Shown piece by piece: positions 57,263 through 64,000 of a stretch of 64,000 nucleotides of DNA. Numbering within the stretch: the stretch's first letter is position 1; every line of letters begins with the position of its first letter. The position numbers and the translations under genes are program-made. The DNA comes from Kitasatospora setae KM-6054 (lineage in GTDB: Bacteria; Actinomycetota; Actinomycetes; Streptomycetales; Streptomycetaceae): the NCBI RefSeq assembly GCF_000269985.1, contig NC_016109.1:1302001-1366000 (forward strand). The letters are read 5' to 3'. The notes beneath the pieces were generated by a model, which saw nothing but the letters and a program-made list of their open reading frames with translations, ran no database searches and had not been told where the DNA came from.

Positions 57263-57676
57263 TCAGCCCGCCGCGAGGATGCCCGCGAGTTTGCGGTCGA
57301 GGTCGGCGGTGACCTGTTCGCGGCCGAGCGGGACCAGGCGGCCGGTGCGGGCGAGGAAGGCGAGCAGGGGCGGGGCGGGTGAACGGAGGGTCGCCTCGCC
57401 CTCGGGGGAGCGGAGGGTGAGGGCGACCTCGGCGAGGCCGGCGTCGACGAGGGGGCTGATCCGGAGGTCGCCCTCGCCGGCCGGGCCGCTCAGGCCGGCG
57501 AGCAGCAGGGTGCGGGCGACGACCCACTCGACGGGGCCGTCACCGGGCGGGTGGAAGGTGAGGCGGACGGCGAGCGGGTCGGCGGTGTCGTAGTCCAGGT
57601 CCGCCGGTGTGCGGAGCGCCGGGCCGCCGGGCACCAGCAGGTGCATCGCCGTACGGGTCCGGACGGTGTTGCGCAT
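57263..57676 (-). CDS. second SsgA-like (SALP) sporulation protein
   Basis: Encodes 137 residues from ATG 57676, with GAGGGACA upstream; the longer upstream frame is Arg-rich noise. SALP features are LRTPADLDYDTADPLAVRLTFHPPGDGPVEWVVARTLLLAGL and SPEGEATLRSPAPPLLAFLARTGRLVP. It is shorter in the N-terminal part than the SALP at 24947 and differs in the core, so it is another paralogue. SALPs act in sporulation septation and cell-wall remodelling. It converges on the phosphatase gene. Confidence 0.88.
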   Translation of the reverse strand: MRNTVRTRTAMHLLVPGGPALRTPADLDYDTADPLAVRLTFHPPGDGPVEWVVARTLLLAGLSGPAGEGDLRISPLVDAGLAEVALTLRSPEGEATLRSPAPPLLAFLARTGRLVPLGREQVTADLDRKLAGILAAG

Positions 57677-57976
57677 GTGTGCCTGTCCCTCTCGTGCCGC
57701 CCGCCCTGCCGTGGGGGGACGTCGTTCCGTGGGGCTGCGGGAGCGGTCGGCGGCGGGACGGGGTCGGCGCGGGGCCGACGCCTGCGCGCCGGCTCCGCGA
57801 GCCCCGTCACGTCCCCCGTTCCGCCCCCGTCTCCCCCGTTCGGCTCCATGGTTCCTGACGGGTAACCAGGCCGACAAGGTGTGACATTTCAAATAGTGGT
57901 CGAATTCGAACCGTCGGTCGGGAGCGCCCGGCCGAGCGGCGGCATCGGGTCGGACGGCCCGCCGACTGACGGCCGA
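57677..57976. other. intergenic gap between SALP and SGNH genes
   Basis: No gene seen. The stretch at 57880-57915 is AT-rich (GACATTTCAAATAGTGG) and, read leftward, TTGAAA could be a -35 for the SALP gene, but no clear -10 follows at 17 bp. The region also ends the SGNH transcript. Confidence 0.4.
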
Positions 57977-59206
57977 TCAGCCGAGCAGCATCGCCGGCTC
58001 GCCCTGCGCGTCGGTGCCGCCGGCGGTGTCGCGGGTGCAGGTGCCGCTCTGCGGGGTGCCGTCGGCGTAGGCCCGGCGGAGGCAGTTGCGCAGGGCGAGC
58101 TGGCCCCAGTAGTCGGGGTGCAGGCCCTCCTGGAGCTGGTGGCTGCCGAGGACGCCGGTCGCGGTGTAGATCTGCGAGACCCATTCGAGCTTGTCCTGGG
58201 CGCCGGGCGAGGTGCCGGTGGCCAGGTCGGTGTTCTCGATGACGTTCACCGGCTTCTCGCACAGGGTGCGGCCGTCGAAGGCGGTGCGCAGGTTCAGGGC
58301 CTTCGTGTTGGTGACCTGGTGGTCGGTGGCGGCCTTGGTGATCGAGGCGGCGACGGTGCTGTTGACGGTGGTGAGGAAGGTGCCGAGGAGCCAGTCGATG
58401 TCGGTGTTGTAGACGCCGCAGCCGCCGGTGGTCTGCCGGCCGTAGGTCTCGCCGTAGCGGTTGTTCGAGGCGGCCGGGGAGCGCATCGGGCCGGGGTAGT
58501 TCTGCACCACGATGGTGTAGTCGCCGTCGGCGTACCCGGCACCGGCCATCGCGGTGTGGATGTTGTCGATGGCGCCGGCGATCGCGCCGGTCAGCCGGGC
58601 GACCTCGGCGGGGGCGACCTTGCCGGTGACCGTGGCGTCGTTCTTGCAGTACGGGGTGACGCCGAGGACGAAGGTGGTCAGGCACTTCTGCACGACCTCG
58701 GCGAAGCCGAAGTCGTTGCCGCCGATGGACAGCGCGACCATCTTCACCCGGTGCCCGGCCGCGAACTCCTGGAGCATCCGCGCCTGCCCCTTGCGGCCGG
58801 TCGCGTCCTGGTAGAAGTCGATGCCGGGCTTGAACGCCGCGCCGGTGGCGTCGGTGGCGGTGGTGGCGCCGGAGCAGGCGAGGTTCTCGCTGCGCACGCC
58901 GCCGCCGAGGTGGATCTCGGCGGACTTCGAGCGGTGGCAGCCGGGGATCCGCTCCGCGGTGTGGTCGGCGTTGTCGAAGTAGGCGTCCGCCCCGGTGTCG
59001 GTCGGGTTGGTCAGCAGCGAGTCGGAGTTCCCCGCCCAGCGCCCGGCCTCGCCGGAGATGTACGAGTCGCCGACCGACACCACCCACGGCTCCCCCGCCC
59101 CCGGGCCGTCGGCGGCCCGGGCCGGGGCGGCGGCCAGCACGCAGCTGGCGGCGGTGCTGAGGACGACGGCGACGGCGGCCGTACGGGAACGGGCGAACAG
59201 GCCCAT
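57977..59206 (-). CDS. secreted SGNH/GDSL esterase-lipase
   Basis: Encodes 409 residues from ATG 59206, AAGGAGA seven bases upstream. A signal peptide (RTAAVAVVLSTAASCVLA) ends near residue 32. SGNH blocks are all present: WVVSVGDSYISGEAG (block I, nucleophile Ser), LACSGATTAT, MVALSIGGNDFGFAEVV (block III, Gly-x-Asn-Asp) and EGLHPDYWGQLALR (block V, Asp and His). Cys pairs (CHRSK, CLTTFV, CKNDA, CGVYN) suggest disulfides, common in secreted streptomycete lipases. It probably hydrolyses ester bonds in lipids or polymers outside the cell. Confidence 0.93.
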   Translation of the reverse strand: MGLFARSRTAAVAVVLSTAASCVLAAAPARAADGPGAGEPWVVSVGDSYISGEAGRWAGNSDSLLTNPTDTGADAYFDNADHTAERIPGCHRSKSAEIHLGGGVRSENLACSGATTATDATGAAFKPGIDFYQDATGRKGQARMLQEFAAGHRVKMVALSIGGNDFGFAEVVQKCLTTFVLGVTPYCKNDATVTGKVAPAEVARLTGAIAGAIDNIHTAMAGAGYADGDYTIVVQNYPGPMRSPAASNNRYGETYGRQTTGGCGVYNTDIDWLLGTFLTTVNSTVAASITKAATDHQVTNTKALNLRTAFDGRTLCEKPVNVIENTDLATGTSPGAQDKLEWVSQIYTATGVLGSHQLQEGLHPDYWGQLALRNCLRRAYADGTPQSGTCTRDTAGGTDAQGEPAMLLG

Positions 59207-59448
59207 GGGGACGTCTCCTTCCGGGGAACGGGAAGGGCACGACGGAGCAGCCCGCCGGGAGGCCGCGGGACACCGCCTCCGCACGGCGGATCACGTCGCA
59301 CCGGGGATGCCCTCATGCTGTCGCCCAGCAGGCCGGTCGACCGCGCATCCGGACCGTGTCGGCGCCGCCAACGGTTGAAACCGGCGGTCGAGTTGAAAGC
59401 ACGCCGGAGCACCGGACGCTGCGGCCGGACGTCGCGGCCCGGCCCGGC

Positions 59449-59688
59449 TCACCAGCCCAGCAGGCGGGGCAACTCCTCGCTGTACGGGGCGTATTCGGGC
59501 TCCTGCTCGGCGAGCCGGGCGAGCACCCGGCGGAAGTGGCGGCGCCCGGCGGCGTCCATCGCGTTCAGGTCGGCCGCGATGTTCTCCAGGCCCTGGGAGG
59601 CGGTGTCGGGGGCGATCTCCTCGGCCGAGGCGTGGTCGAGCAGCATGATCGCGGAGAGCACCGCCCGGGCCAGGTGCTCCTCGATCAT
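59449..59688 (-). CDS. small conserved-looking hypothetical protein
   Basis: Encodes 79 residues, MIEEHLARAVLSAIMLLDHASAEEI, then GLENIAADLNAMDAAGRRHFRRVLARLAEQEPEYAPYSEELPRLLGW. It is acidic, helical and has no signal. It is the last gene of the leftward unit with the LysA-like decarboxylase; 98 bp with a 9-bp tandem repeat lie between them. ATG 59688 lacks a good ribosome-binding site. Function unknown. Confidence 0.65.
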   Translation of the reverse strand: MIEEHLARAVLSAIMLLDHASAEEIAPDTASQGLENIAADLNAMDAAGRRHFRRVLARLAEQEPEYAPYSEELPRLLGW

Positions 59689-59720
59689 CGCGCGGCCCGC
59701 GGCGACAGCGGGCGGCGGGC

Positions 59721-59770
59721 GGTCACGGCGGTCACGGCGGTCACGGCGGTCACGGCGGTCACGGCGGTCA
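59721..59770. repeat. 9-bp tandem repeat GGTCACGGC, five and a half copies
   Basis: Five perfect copies plus a partial one fill the interval between the small hypothetical gene and the lysA-like gene. This is a VNTR-like array. Confidence 0.9.
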
Positions 59771-59786
59771 TACAACCATGCGGCGG

Positions 59787-61166
59787 TCAGCGGCCGGTCT
59801 CGCGGGCCAGGAAGTCGTCGACCGTCTCGCGGCGGACCAGCAGCCGGGCCCGGCCGTCGCGGGCGGCGACCAGGGCCGGGCGGCCGACCAGGTTGTAGCC
59901 GGAGGCCATCGCGAGCTGGTAGGCGCCCGCGGCGGGCACGGCCAGCAGGTCGCCCGGGCGGAGGTCGGCGGGCAGTGGGGCGTCCCGGGCCAGCACGTCG
60001 CCGGCCTCGCAGTGGCAGCCGACCACGTCGAACGGCCGGGTCGGCCCGGCGCCGCTCCCGACCACGCCTCCACCCCCGAGCCTCGGGGCGCGGCCGAGCA
60101 CGCGGACGGTGTAGGCCGAACCGTAGAGCGCGGGGCGCGGGTTGTCGCTCATCCCGCCGTCGACGGCGGCGAAGGCGCGGCCCTCGGCGGTGTGCTTGAC
60201 CGCCAGCACCCGGTAGAGGGCGACCGCCGCCGGGGCGGCCACCGCCCGGCCCGGCTCGATCAGCAACTTCGGTACCGCGAGCGCGTGTTCGGCGCAGCGG
60301 GCGGCCAGCCGGGCGGTGGTCGCGGCGGCGAAGGCGGCGGGGGTGAGCTCGGGATCGCCGGGGAGGTAGCGGACGCCGTGGCCGCCGCCGAGGTCGAGTT
60401 CGGGCAGTTCGACCGCGTGCTCGTCGCGGATCCGGGCGAGCAGCTCGACCAGCCGGTCCACGGCGGTGCGGTAGGGCGCGGGGTCGGTGATCTGCGAGCC
60501 GAGGTGGCAGTGCAGGCCGACCAGCCGGAGCGCGGGCTGGGCGAGGGTGCGGCGGACGGCCTCGGCCGCCTCGCCGCTCGCGATCGAGAAGCCGAACTTC
60601 TGCCCGTCCACGCCGGTCCGGACGGCGGCGTGGTGCCCGGCGGCGACCCCGGGCAGGACCCGCACCAGGACGCGCTGCGGGCGGTCGGGCGTGGCGAGGG
60701 CGGCCAGCCGGGGGATCTCGGCGAGGTTGTCGAGGACGATCCGGCCGACCCCGAGCCGGCGAGCCAGCCGCAGCTCGTCCGGGCTCTTGGCGTTGCCGTG
60801 CAGCAGGATCCGCCCGGCCGGGAAGCCCGCCGCGGCGGCCAGCCGCAGCTCGCCGGCCGAGCAGACGTCCAGGCCCAGGCCCTCCTCGGCGACCAGGTCG
60901 GCCATCGCCGTGCACAGGAACGCCTTTGCCGCGTACAGCACTTCGGCCTCCGGCAGGGCCCGACGGTAGGCCCGGGCGCGGGCCCGCGCCTCGCCCTCGT
61001 CGAACACGTACAGCGGGGTGCCGAAGCGCTCGGCGGCCTCCCGCAGGCTGACACCGCCGACCAGCAGGTCACCGCCCGGTCCCGGCACGGCGGACGCGGG
61101 CCACGGGCTGCCGAGCGGCCCGGCCGCCGGCCGGAAGGGGGCGGGCGGGGCGGTCAGGGTGGTCAT
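59787..61166 (-). CDS. lysA: diaminopimelate decarboxylase-like PLP enzyme
   Basis: Encodes 459 residues from ATG 61166 (GAGGAG about 10 nt upstream). LYVFDEGEARARARAYR, EVLYAAKAFLC with the PLP Lys, GKxIxHGN-like RILLHGNAKSP, LHCHLGSQI, LDLGGGHGVRYLPG, KLLIEPGRAVAAPA and GCHCEAGD are fold-III DAP decarboxylase motifs. The usual reaction is meso-diaminopimelate to lysine. The gene lies not with other lysine genes but after a 64-residue peptide gene and before a small gene, so it may be a specialised paralogue acting on another substrate. The C-terminus is normal. Confidence 0.85.
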   Translation of the reverse strand: MTTLTAPPAPFRPAAGPLGSPWPASAVPGPGGDLLVGGVSLREAAERFGTPLYVFDEGEARARARAYRRALPEAEVLYAAKAFLCTAMADLVAEEGLGLDVCSAGELRLAAAAGFPAGRILLHGNAKSPDELRLARRLGVGRIVLDNLAEIPRLAALATPDRPQRVLVRVLPGVAAGHHAAVRTGVDGQKFGFSIASGEAAEAVRRTLAQPALRLVGLHCHLGSQITDPAPYRTAVDRLVELLARIRDEHAVELPELDLGGGHGVRYLPGDPELTPAAFAAATTARLAARCAEHALAVPKLLIEPGRAVAAPAAVALYRVLAVKHTAEGRAFAAVDGGMSDNPRPALYGSAYTVRVLGRAPRLGGGGVVGSGAGPTRPFDVVGCHCEAGDVLARDAPLPADLRPGDLLAVPAAGAYQLAMASGYNLVGRPALVAARDGRARLLVRRETVDDFLARETGR

Positions 61167-61230
61167 CGCGGGGACTCTCCTCATGGCCTGGTCGGACGGG
61201 CTCGGGCTCGGACGGGGACGCGGGCGGGGG

Positions 61231-61425
61231 TCACTCCTCGTAGTACGCGGCGAAGCGGCAGTGCCCACCGGCGGCCGCCGAACCAGCCGGACCCGCCGGC
61301 GCCACCGGGGCGGACGGGCGCCGGTCCGGGGCGGCGGCGGGCGGCGCGGGCCGCGTCGACGCGGGGAGGGGGAGGGAGACGGGGACGGGGGCGGGGAGGG
61401 TGGGCAGGAGCCGCAGGTCGGTCAT
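61231..61425 (-). CDS. 64-residue peptide upstream of the LysA-like gene, possible RiPP-type precursor
   Basis: Encodes MTDLRLLPTLPAPVPVSLPLP, a Pro/Ala-rich middle, and an end AAAGGHCRFAAYYEE. A GG doublet comes before a 10-residue polar/aromatic end with Cys, reminiscent of double-glycine leader-core boundaries, but no modifying enzyme other than the decarboxylase is adjacent. Third positions are G/C apart from four codons, so it is likely translated. The ribosome-binding site is weak. The decarboxylase follows 64 bp downstream. Confidence 0.45.
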   Translation of the reverse strand: MTDLRLLPTLPAPVPVSLPLPASTRPAPPAAAPDRRPSAPVAPAGPAGSAAAGGHCRFAAYYEE

Positions 61426-61613
61426 GGCGCTGGTCGCTTCCGTCCGGGACGGCGGGAGCCCTCGGCTGGGACCCGCCCGTGTCTCCAGTGCACGCCCGCC
61501 GACCGTCGGCCGTCCCGGTCCTTGACGCGGGGGCTACGCGGACCGGGCCCGCCCTGACGCGATGTTGACGGCGAAGGGCGGCGGGCAACGGGCAGCGGGG
61601 GCGGGAGCGGGGG

Positions 61614-61645
61614 TTGACCTTACCCTCAGGGGCAAGGTTTAGCGT
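61614..61645 (+). promoter_or_regulatory. MerR-type stretched promoter with operator
   Basis: TTGACC (61614-61619) and TAGCGT (61640-61645) are 20 bp apart, longer than the usual 17. Between them ACCTTACCC (61617-61625) and GGGCAAGGT (61630-61638) form an 8-of-9 dyad. This is the layout of promoters regulated by MerR proteins, which bind in the long spacer and twist the DNA. The regulated gene is the MerR fusion at 61663. Confidence 0.8.
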
Positions 61646-61662
61646 TCTTCGAGGTGAGCGGT

Positions 61663-62709
61663 ATGCGGATCGGTGAGTTGGCCAGGCTGGCGGGCGTGAC
61701 GACCAAGGCGGTGCGGTACTACGAGTCACTCGGGCTGCTCGCGCCGGCCCGGCTGGCCAACGGCTACCGGGACTACGGCGAGCACGACGTCCGGGTCACC
61801 CGGGAGATCCGGACGCTGGGCCGGCTCGGCATCCCGGCCGAGGCGACCCGGCCGTTCCTGGAGTGCCTGGCCCTGGGGCACCGGCACGCGGACGACTGCC
61901 CGGCCGCGCTGGCCGGCTACCGGGACGCCATCGACGAGCTGACGCAGCGGATCGAGGGCCTCACCGCCCGCCGGGCGGTCCTGATGGCGCACCTGCGCGA
62001 GGCCGCCCACCGCAACAGCCGCTTCGCACCGGCCCACGGAGGGGAACCGATGAACGACCCGACGAACGACCCGACGGACGTCCCGTCGAATCCCCGGGTC
62101 ACCGACCACGCGGTCCTGCCCGCCGGGCTGCCCGTCCCCGAGGACGACGGCGCCGCCGACCACCTGCCCGGGGCGCGGATGCCACGGCTGGAACTCCCGG
62201 CCACCGACGGCTCCACCGTCGACCTCGGCGCGCTGGGCGCCGGTCGCACGGTGCTCTACGTCTACCCGCTGACCGGCCGCCCCGACACCGACCTGCCCGA
62301 GGGCTGGCACGCGATCCCCGGCGCCCGCGGCTGCACCGCCGAGTCGTGCGGCTTCCGCGACCACCACCAGGACCTGCTGGCGGCGGGCGCGGCCCGGGTG
62401 TACGGCCTCTCCAGCCAGAACGGCGACTACCAGCGCGAGGTCACCGCGCGGCTCCGCCTGCCGTTCCGGATGCTCTCCGACCCCGCCCGGCGCCTGGCCC
62501 GGGCGCTGGACCTGCCGACCTTCACCGCCGACGGGCTGACGCTCTACCGGCGGCTGACGCTGATCGTCCGGGACGGCGCGGTCGAGCACGTCTTCCACCC
62601 GGTCTTCCCGCCGGACGAGCACGCCGGCCGCGTGCTGGCCTGGCTCCGCGCGCACCCCGTCCGGCCCTGGGCCGCCGACAGGCGGACGGCCTCCGGGCCT
62701 CGGGCGTGA
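61663..62709 (+). CDS. MerR regulator fused to a PrxQ-like peroxiredoxin
   Basis: Encodes 348 residues from ATG 61663, GAGG eight bases upstream. Residues 1-115 are a MerR domain: MRIGELARLAGVTTKAVRYYESLGLLAPARLANGYRDYGEHDV with the winged helix and a coiled dimerisation helix. A linker rich in NDPT repeats (about 122-145) leads to a thioredoxin-fold domain: RTVLYVYPLTGRP, GARGCTAESCGFRDHHQDLL (CTAESC, two Cys as in PrxQ/BCP), VYGLSSQNGDYQ and FRMLSDPARRLARAL. So a DNA-binding domain and a peroxidase are one polypeptide, perhaps a peroxide sensor that controls itself. It is autoregulated through a MerR-type promoter. Confidence 0.88.
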   Translation: MRIGELARLAGVTTKAVRYYESLGLLAPARLANGYRDYGEHDVRVTREIRTLGRLGIPAEATRPFLECLALGHRHADDCPAALAGYRDAIDELTQRIEGLTARRAVLMAHLREAAHRNSRFAPAHGGEPMNDPTNDPTDVPSNPRVTDHAVLPAGLPVPEDDGAADHLPGARMPRLELPATDGSTVDLGALGAGRTVLYVYPLTGRPDTDLPEGWHAIPGARGCTAESCGFRDHHQDLLAAGAARVYGLSSQNGDYQREVTARLRLPFRMLSDPARRLARALDLPTFTADGLTLYRRLTLIVRDGAVEHVFHPVFPPDEHAGRVLAWLRAHPVRPWAADRRTASGPRA

Positions 62710-62722
62710 TGCCGTTTCGCGG

Positions 62723-63169
62723 CTACGGGGTGGCCGCGTGCTCGGTCACCCGCGTCCAGGTGTTCATGATGATGAAGGTCTTGGTGCCCTCCACCTTGCC
62801 GGTCCGGCGCACGGCGTTGATCACCTGCTGAAGGTGCTTCACGTCCCGGACCCGGAGCCTGAGCAGGGCGTCGGAGGTGCCGGCGATGCTGTGGCTCTCC
62901 TCGATCTCCGGGATGCTCTCGGCGATGCCCTGGATCTCGTCGCTGTCGGTCGCGCCGAGCAGTCGGATCTCGATGAACGCCTGAAGCGTGCCCGCCCGGC
63001 TGTCCTCGATGACCGCGGTGTAACCGCGGATCACACCCGTCCCCTCCATGCGCTCGATGCGGCGCGCGCACGGAGCCGCCGAGAGGCCCACGGCGCGCGC
63101 GATCTCCGACACGGGCGCTCGCCCGTCCTTGCGGAGGATGGTCAGGATATGACGGTCGATCGCGTCCAC
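62723..63169 (-). CDS. Lrp/AsnC-family regulator
   Basis: Encodes 148 residues from GTG 63169, GGGGAG six bases upstream (a TTG two codons earlier abuts it). LDRxIL-like DAIDRHILTILRKDGRAPVSEIARAVGLSAAPCARRIERMEGTGVIRGY is the HTH, followed by the RAM domain TLQAFIEIRLLGATDSDEIQGIAESIPEIEESHSIAGTSDALLRLRVRD. It likely senses an amino acid and forms octamers. It converges on the MerR fusion gene, 13 bp apart, and no amino-acid gene is next to it. Confidence 0.93.
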   Translation of the reverse strand: MDAIDRHILTILRKDGRAPVSEIARAVGLSAAPCARRIERMEGTGVIRGYTAVIEDSRAGTLQAFIEIRLLGATDSDEIQGIAESIPEIEESHSIAGTSDALLRLRVRDVKHLQQVINAVRRTGKVEGTKTFIIMNTWTRVTEHAATP

Positions 63170-63175
63170 GGCCAA

Positions 63176-63501
63176 CTCCCCGAATCATGCGCGCCACGCA
63201 CAGGTCACGCCCCGAAAGCTCCACTGCCCCTTGCAGATCGAGTGAACCACGCTCGACATGTGCGTGATGATGCCCGGCCTGTCGCCTGCGGACCGTCCTG
63301 CTGTCATCGTCGTGGCGTCCGGGTGATCCCCCGGCAGGAGGCCCGCGCCGGCCAACCCCTACGGCGCGGACTCCGACCAGGTGACAGGTGCGCGGGCATC
63401 CCCGGCACCCTGCGGCCGGCCCCACACCCTGGGGCCGGCCGGGCACCGGACCAGGTCCGCCGGCCGCGGTCATCGTGCGGGCCGGACCGCCCCGGACGGG
63501 C
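63176..63501. other. intergenic gap with one strong hairpin
   Basis: No gene. The right half holds the terminator at 63413-63441. The left part (63180-63260) is the upstream region of the Lrp gene, with a locally lower GC content. Confidence 0.5.
63413..63441 (-). terminator. 12-bp hairpin after the edge regulator gene
   Basis: CGGCCGGCCCCA (63413-63424) pairs with TGGGGCCGGCCG (63430-63441), loop CACCC, 61 bp beyond the leftward stop at 63502. Confidence 0.8.
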
Positions 63502-64000
63502 TCAGATCCAGCCGCGCTCCGCCCATTCGCGGGTGGTCGTCTTCTCCCGCTCGTGGAAGTGCGGCTGACCGACCACATCCAGGTACGGGGGCTTGTCCAG
63601 CGTCCACAGATGGGTGGTGACGGACCGGTTCACCTCGTCGATCCGCCGGGCGATCGCCTCCGGGTCCGAGAGCACCCCCACCAGGGCTTCCGGGTCCGAC
63701 CTCAACTGGTTGACCCGGTAGAGGCGGTGGAGGCCCGACAGCTCCGCCTCCACTTCGCCGTACATCGCCTCCGCCTCGGACCGACGCCGGTGCAGCAGGG
63801 CCGAGAGCGCCGACCGGGGGCTCACCGCTTCCCACCGGCCCCGGCCCACCCGCCGTACGAGGCCGAGACCGGCCAGGCGCTTCAACGTCTGGCCGGTACG
63901 CGGCACGCCGGCACCGGTGCTCTCCGCGAGCTCGGCCACCGTGCACTGCTGTCCGGACAGCACCGCCCTCGCCGCGCTCAGCCTCCCCCTCGCCACGACC
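63502..64000 (-). CDS. TrmB-type helix-turn-helix regulator, partial at the right edge and seemingly truncated
   Basis: At least 164 residues; the gene may begin beyond the edge, though a GTG at 63996 is possible. VLSGQQCTVAELAESTGAGVPRTGQTLKRLAGLGLVRRVGRGRWE is a winged helix; SALLHRRRSEAEAMYGEVEAELSGLHRLYRVN and EALVGVLSDPEAIARRIDEVNRSVTTHLWTLDKPPYL match the middle of the TrmB/LuxR-type regulators of streptomycetes. Those proteins continue with a sensor part and a LuxR helix-turn-helix; here a TGA follows EWAERGWI. The downstream sequence does not continue the family, so the gene is probably a truncated or decayed form. Confidence 0.7.
   Translation of the reverse strand, partial: VVARGRLSAARAVLSGQQCTVAELAESTGAGVPRTGQTLKRLAGLGLVRRVGRGRWEAVSPRSALSALLHRRRSEAEAMYGEVEAELSGLHRLYRVNQLRSDPEALVGVLSDPEAIARRIDEVNRSVTTHLWTLDKPPYLDVVGQPHFHEREKTTTREWAERGWI

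Noticed and set aside
59721..59770. Tandem repeat considered as CRISPR
   Set aside because: Units are 9 bp with no spacers; no cas genes nearby.
61231..61425. Peptide as a lanthipeptide or lasso precursor
   Set aside because: No LanB/C/M, B or C proteins are near; the Ser/Thr/Cys content of the end is too low for a lanthipeptide. Kept only as a speculative peptide.
1..64000. tRNA, rRNA or riboswitch genes
   Set aside because: No acceptor-stem/GTTCGANTC patterns, rRNA-like stretches or conserved riboswitch cores were recognised; a tRNAscan or Rfam search would be decisive.

Overview
The window is chromosomal DNA from a very GC-rich actinomycete, almost certainly a member of Streptomycetaceae (Streptomyces or Kitasatospora type). 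The reasons are near-total G/C at third codon positions, frequent GTG/TTG starts, two SsgA-like (SALP) sporulation genes, an exact CebR-type operator, an orphan DUF397 gene and many lipobox or signal-peptide proteins. No rRNA, tRNA, CRISPR array, transposase or phage module was found by reading.

Layout. 1-2.8 kb: end of an unknown gene, a small secreted protein, a SRAP/HMCES abasic-site shield protein and a FhuF-like iron-sulfur protein. 3.3-15.1 kb: a polymorphic-toxin locus made of a secreted three-LamG protein, a 2339-residue secreted RHS/YD-repeat protein ending in a HINT protease and a DUF4258-like toxin tip, and a 4-nt-overlapping DUF2283-like gene that is the likely immunity gene. 15.3-24.6 kb: BtuF-like metal receptor, a three-CBM25/FN3/GH13 amylase with promoter and operator-like repeats, an MFS exporter, a divergent HxlR regulator/NmrA-like reductase pair, an unknown protein and a PucR-type regulator. 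24.9-36 kb: SALP, nucleotidyltransferase, MarR, several lipoproteins, a lysozyme-like transglycosylase, a TPR-like protein, a NodB deacetylase with an unusual N-terminal domain, AraC and ThpR.

36-42.6 kb is an arsenic region. arsC is divergent from arsR-acr3-arsO (genes overlapping by 1 and 4 nt), arsN1 converges on arsO, and after about 1.1 kb of small or degraded genes a second, different arsR with an N-terminal Cys-Cys pair is divergent from a second flavoprotein with a Cys-rich tail. 43-50 kb: a CebR-box-controlled GH-A/FN3/CBM2 enzyme, a lipoprotein, a TetR/AidB-like acyl-CoA dehydrogenase operon and a DUF1254 protein.

50.2-53.7 kb encodes a 1167-residue PD-(D/E)XK nuclease/NACHT STAND ATPase, an Avs/bacterial-NLR-like candidate antiphage effector with a 14-bp inverted repeat over its promoter. 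53.9-64 kb: a GT2 synthase with an upstream 54-residue LAQTG mini-protein and a four-copy 13-bp repeat, a membrane PP2C phosphatase, a second SALP, an SGNH esterase, a three-gene unit (64-residue peptide, LysA-like decarboxylase, 79-residue protein), a MerR-peroxiredoxin fusion with a MerR-type stretched promoter, an Lrp/AsnC regulator, and a regulator cut by the right edge that looks C-terminally truncated. The most notable systems are the RHS toxin/immunity locus and the nuclease-NACHT gene.
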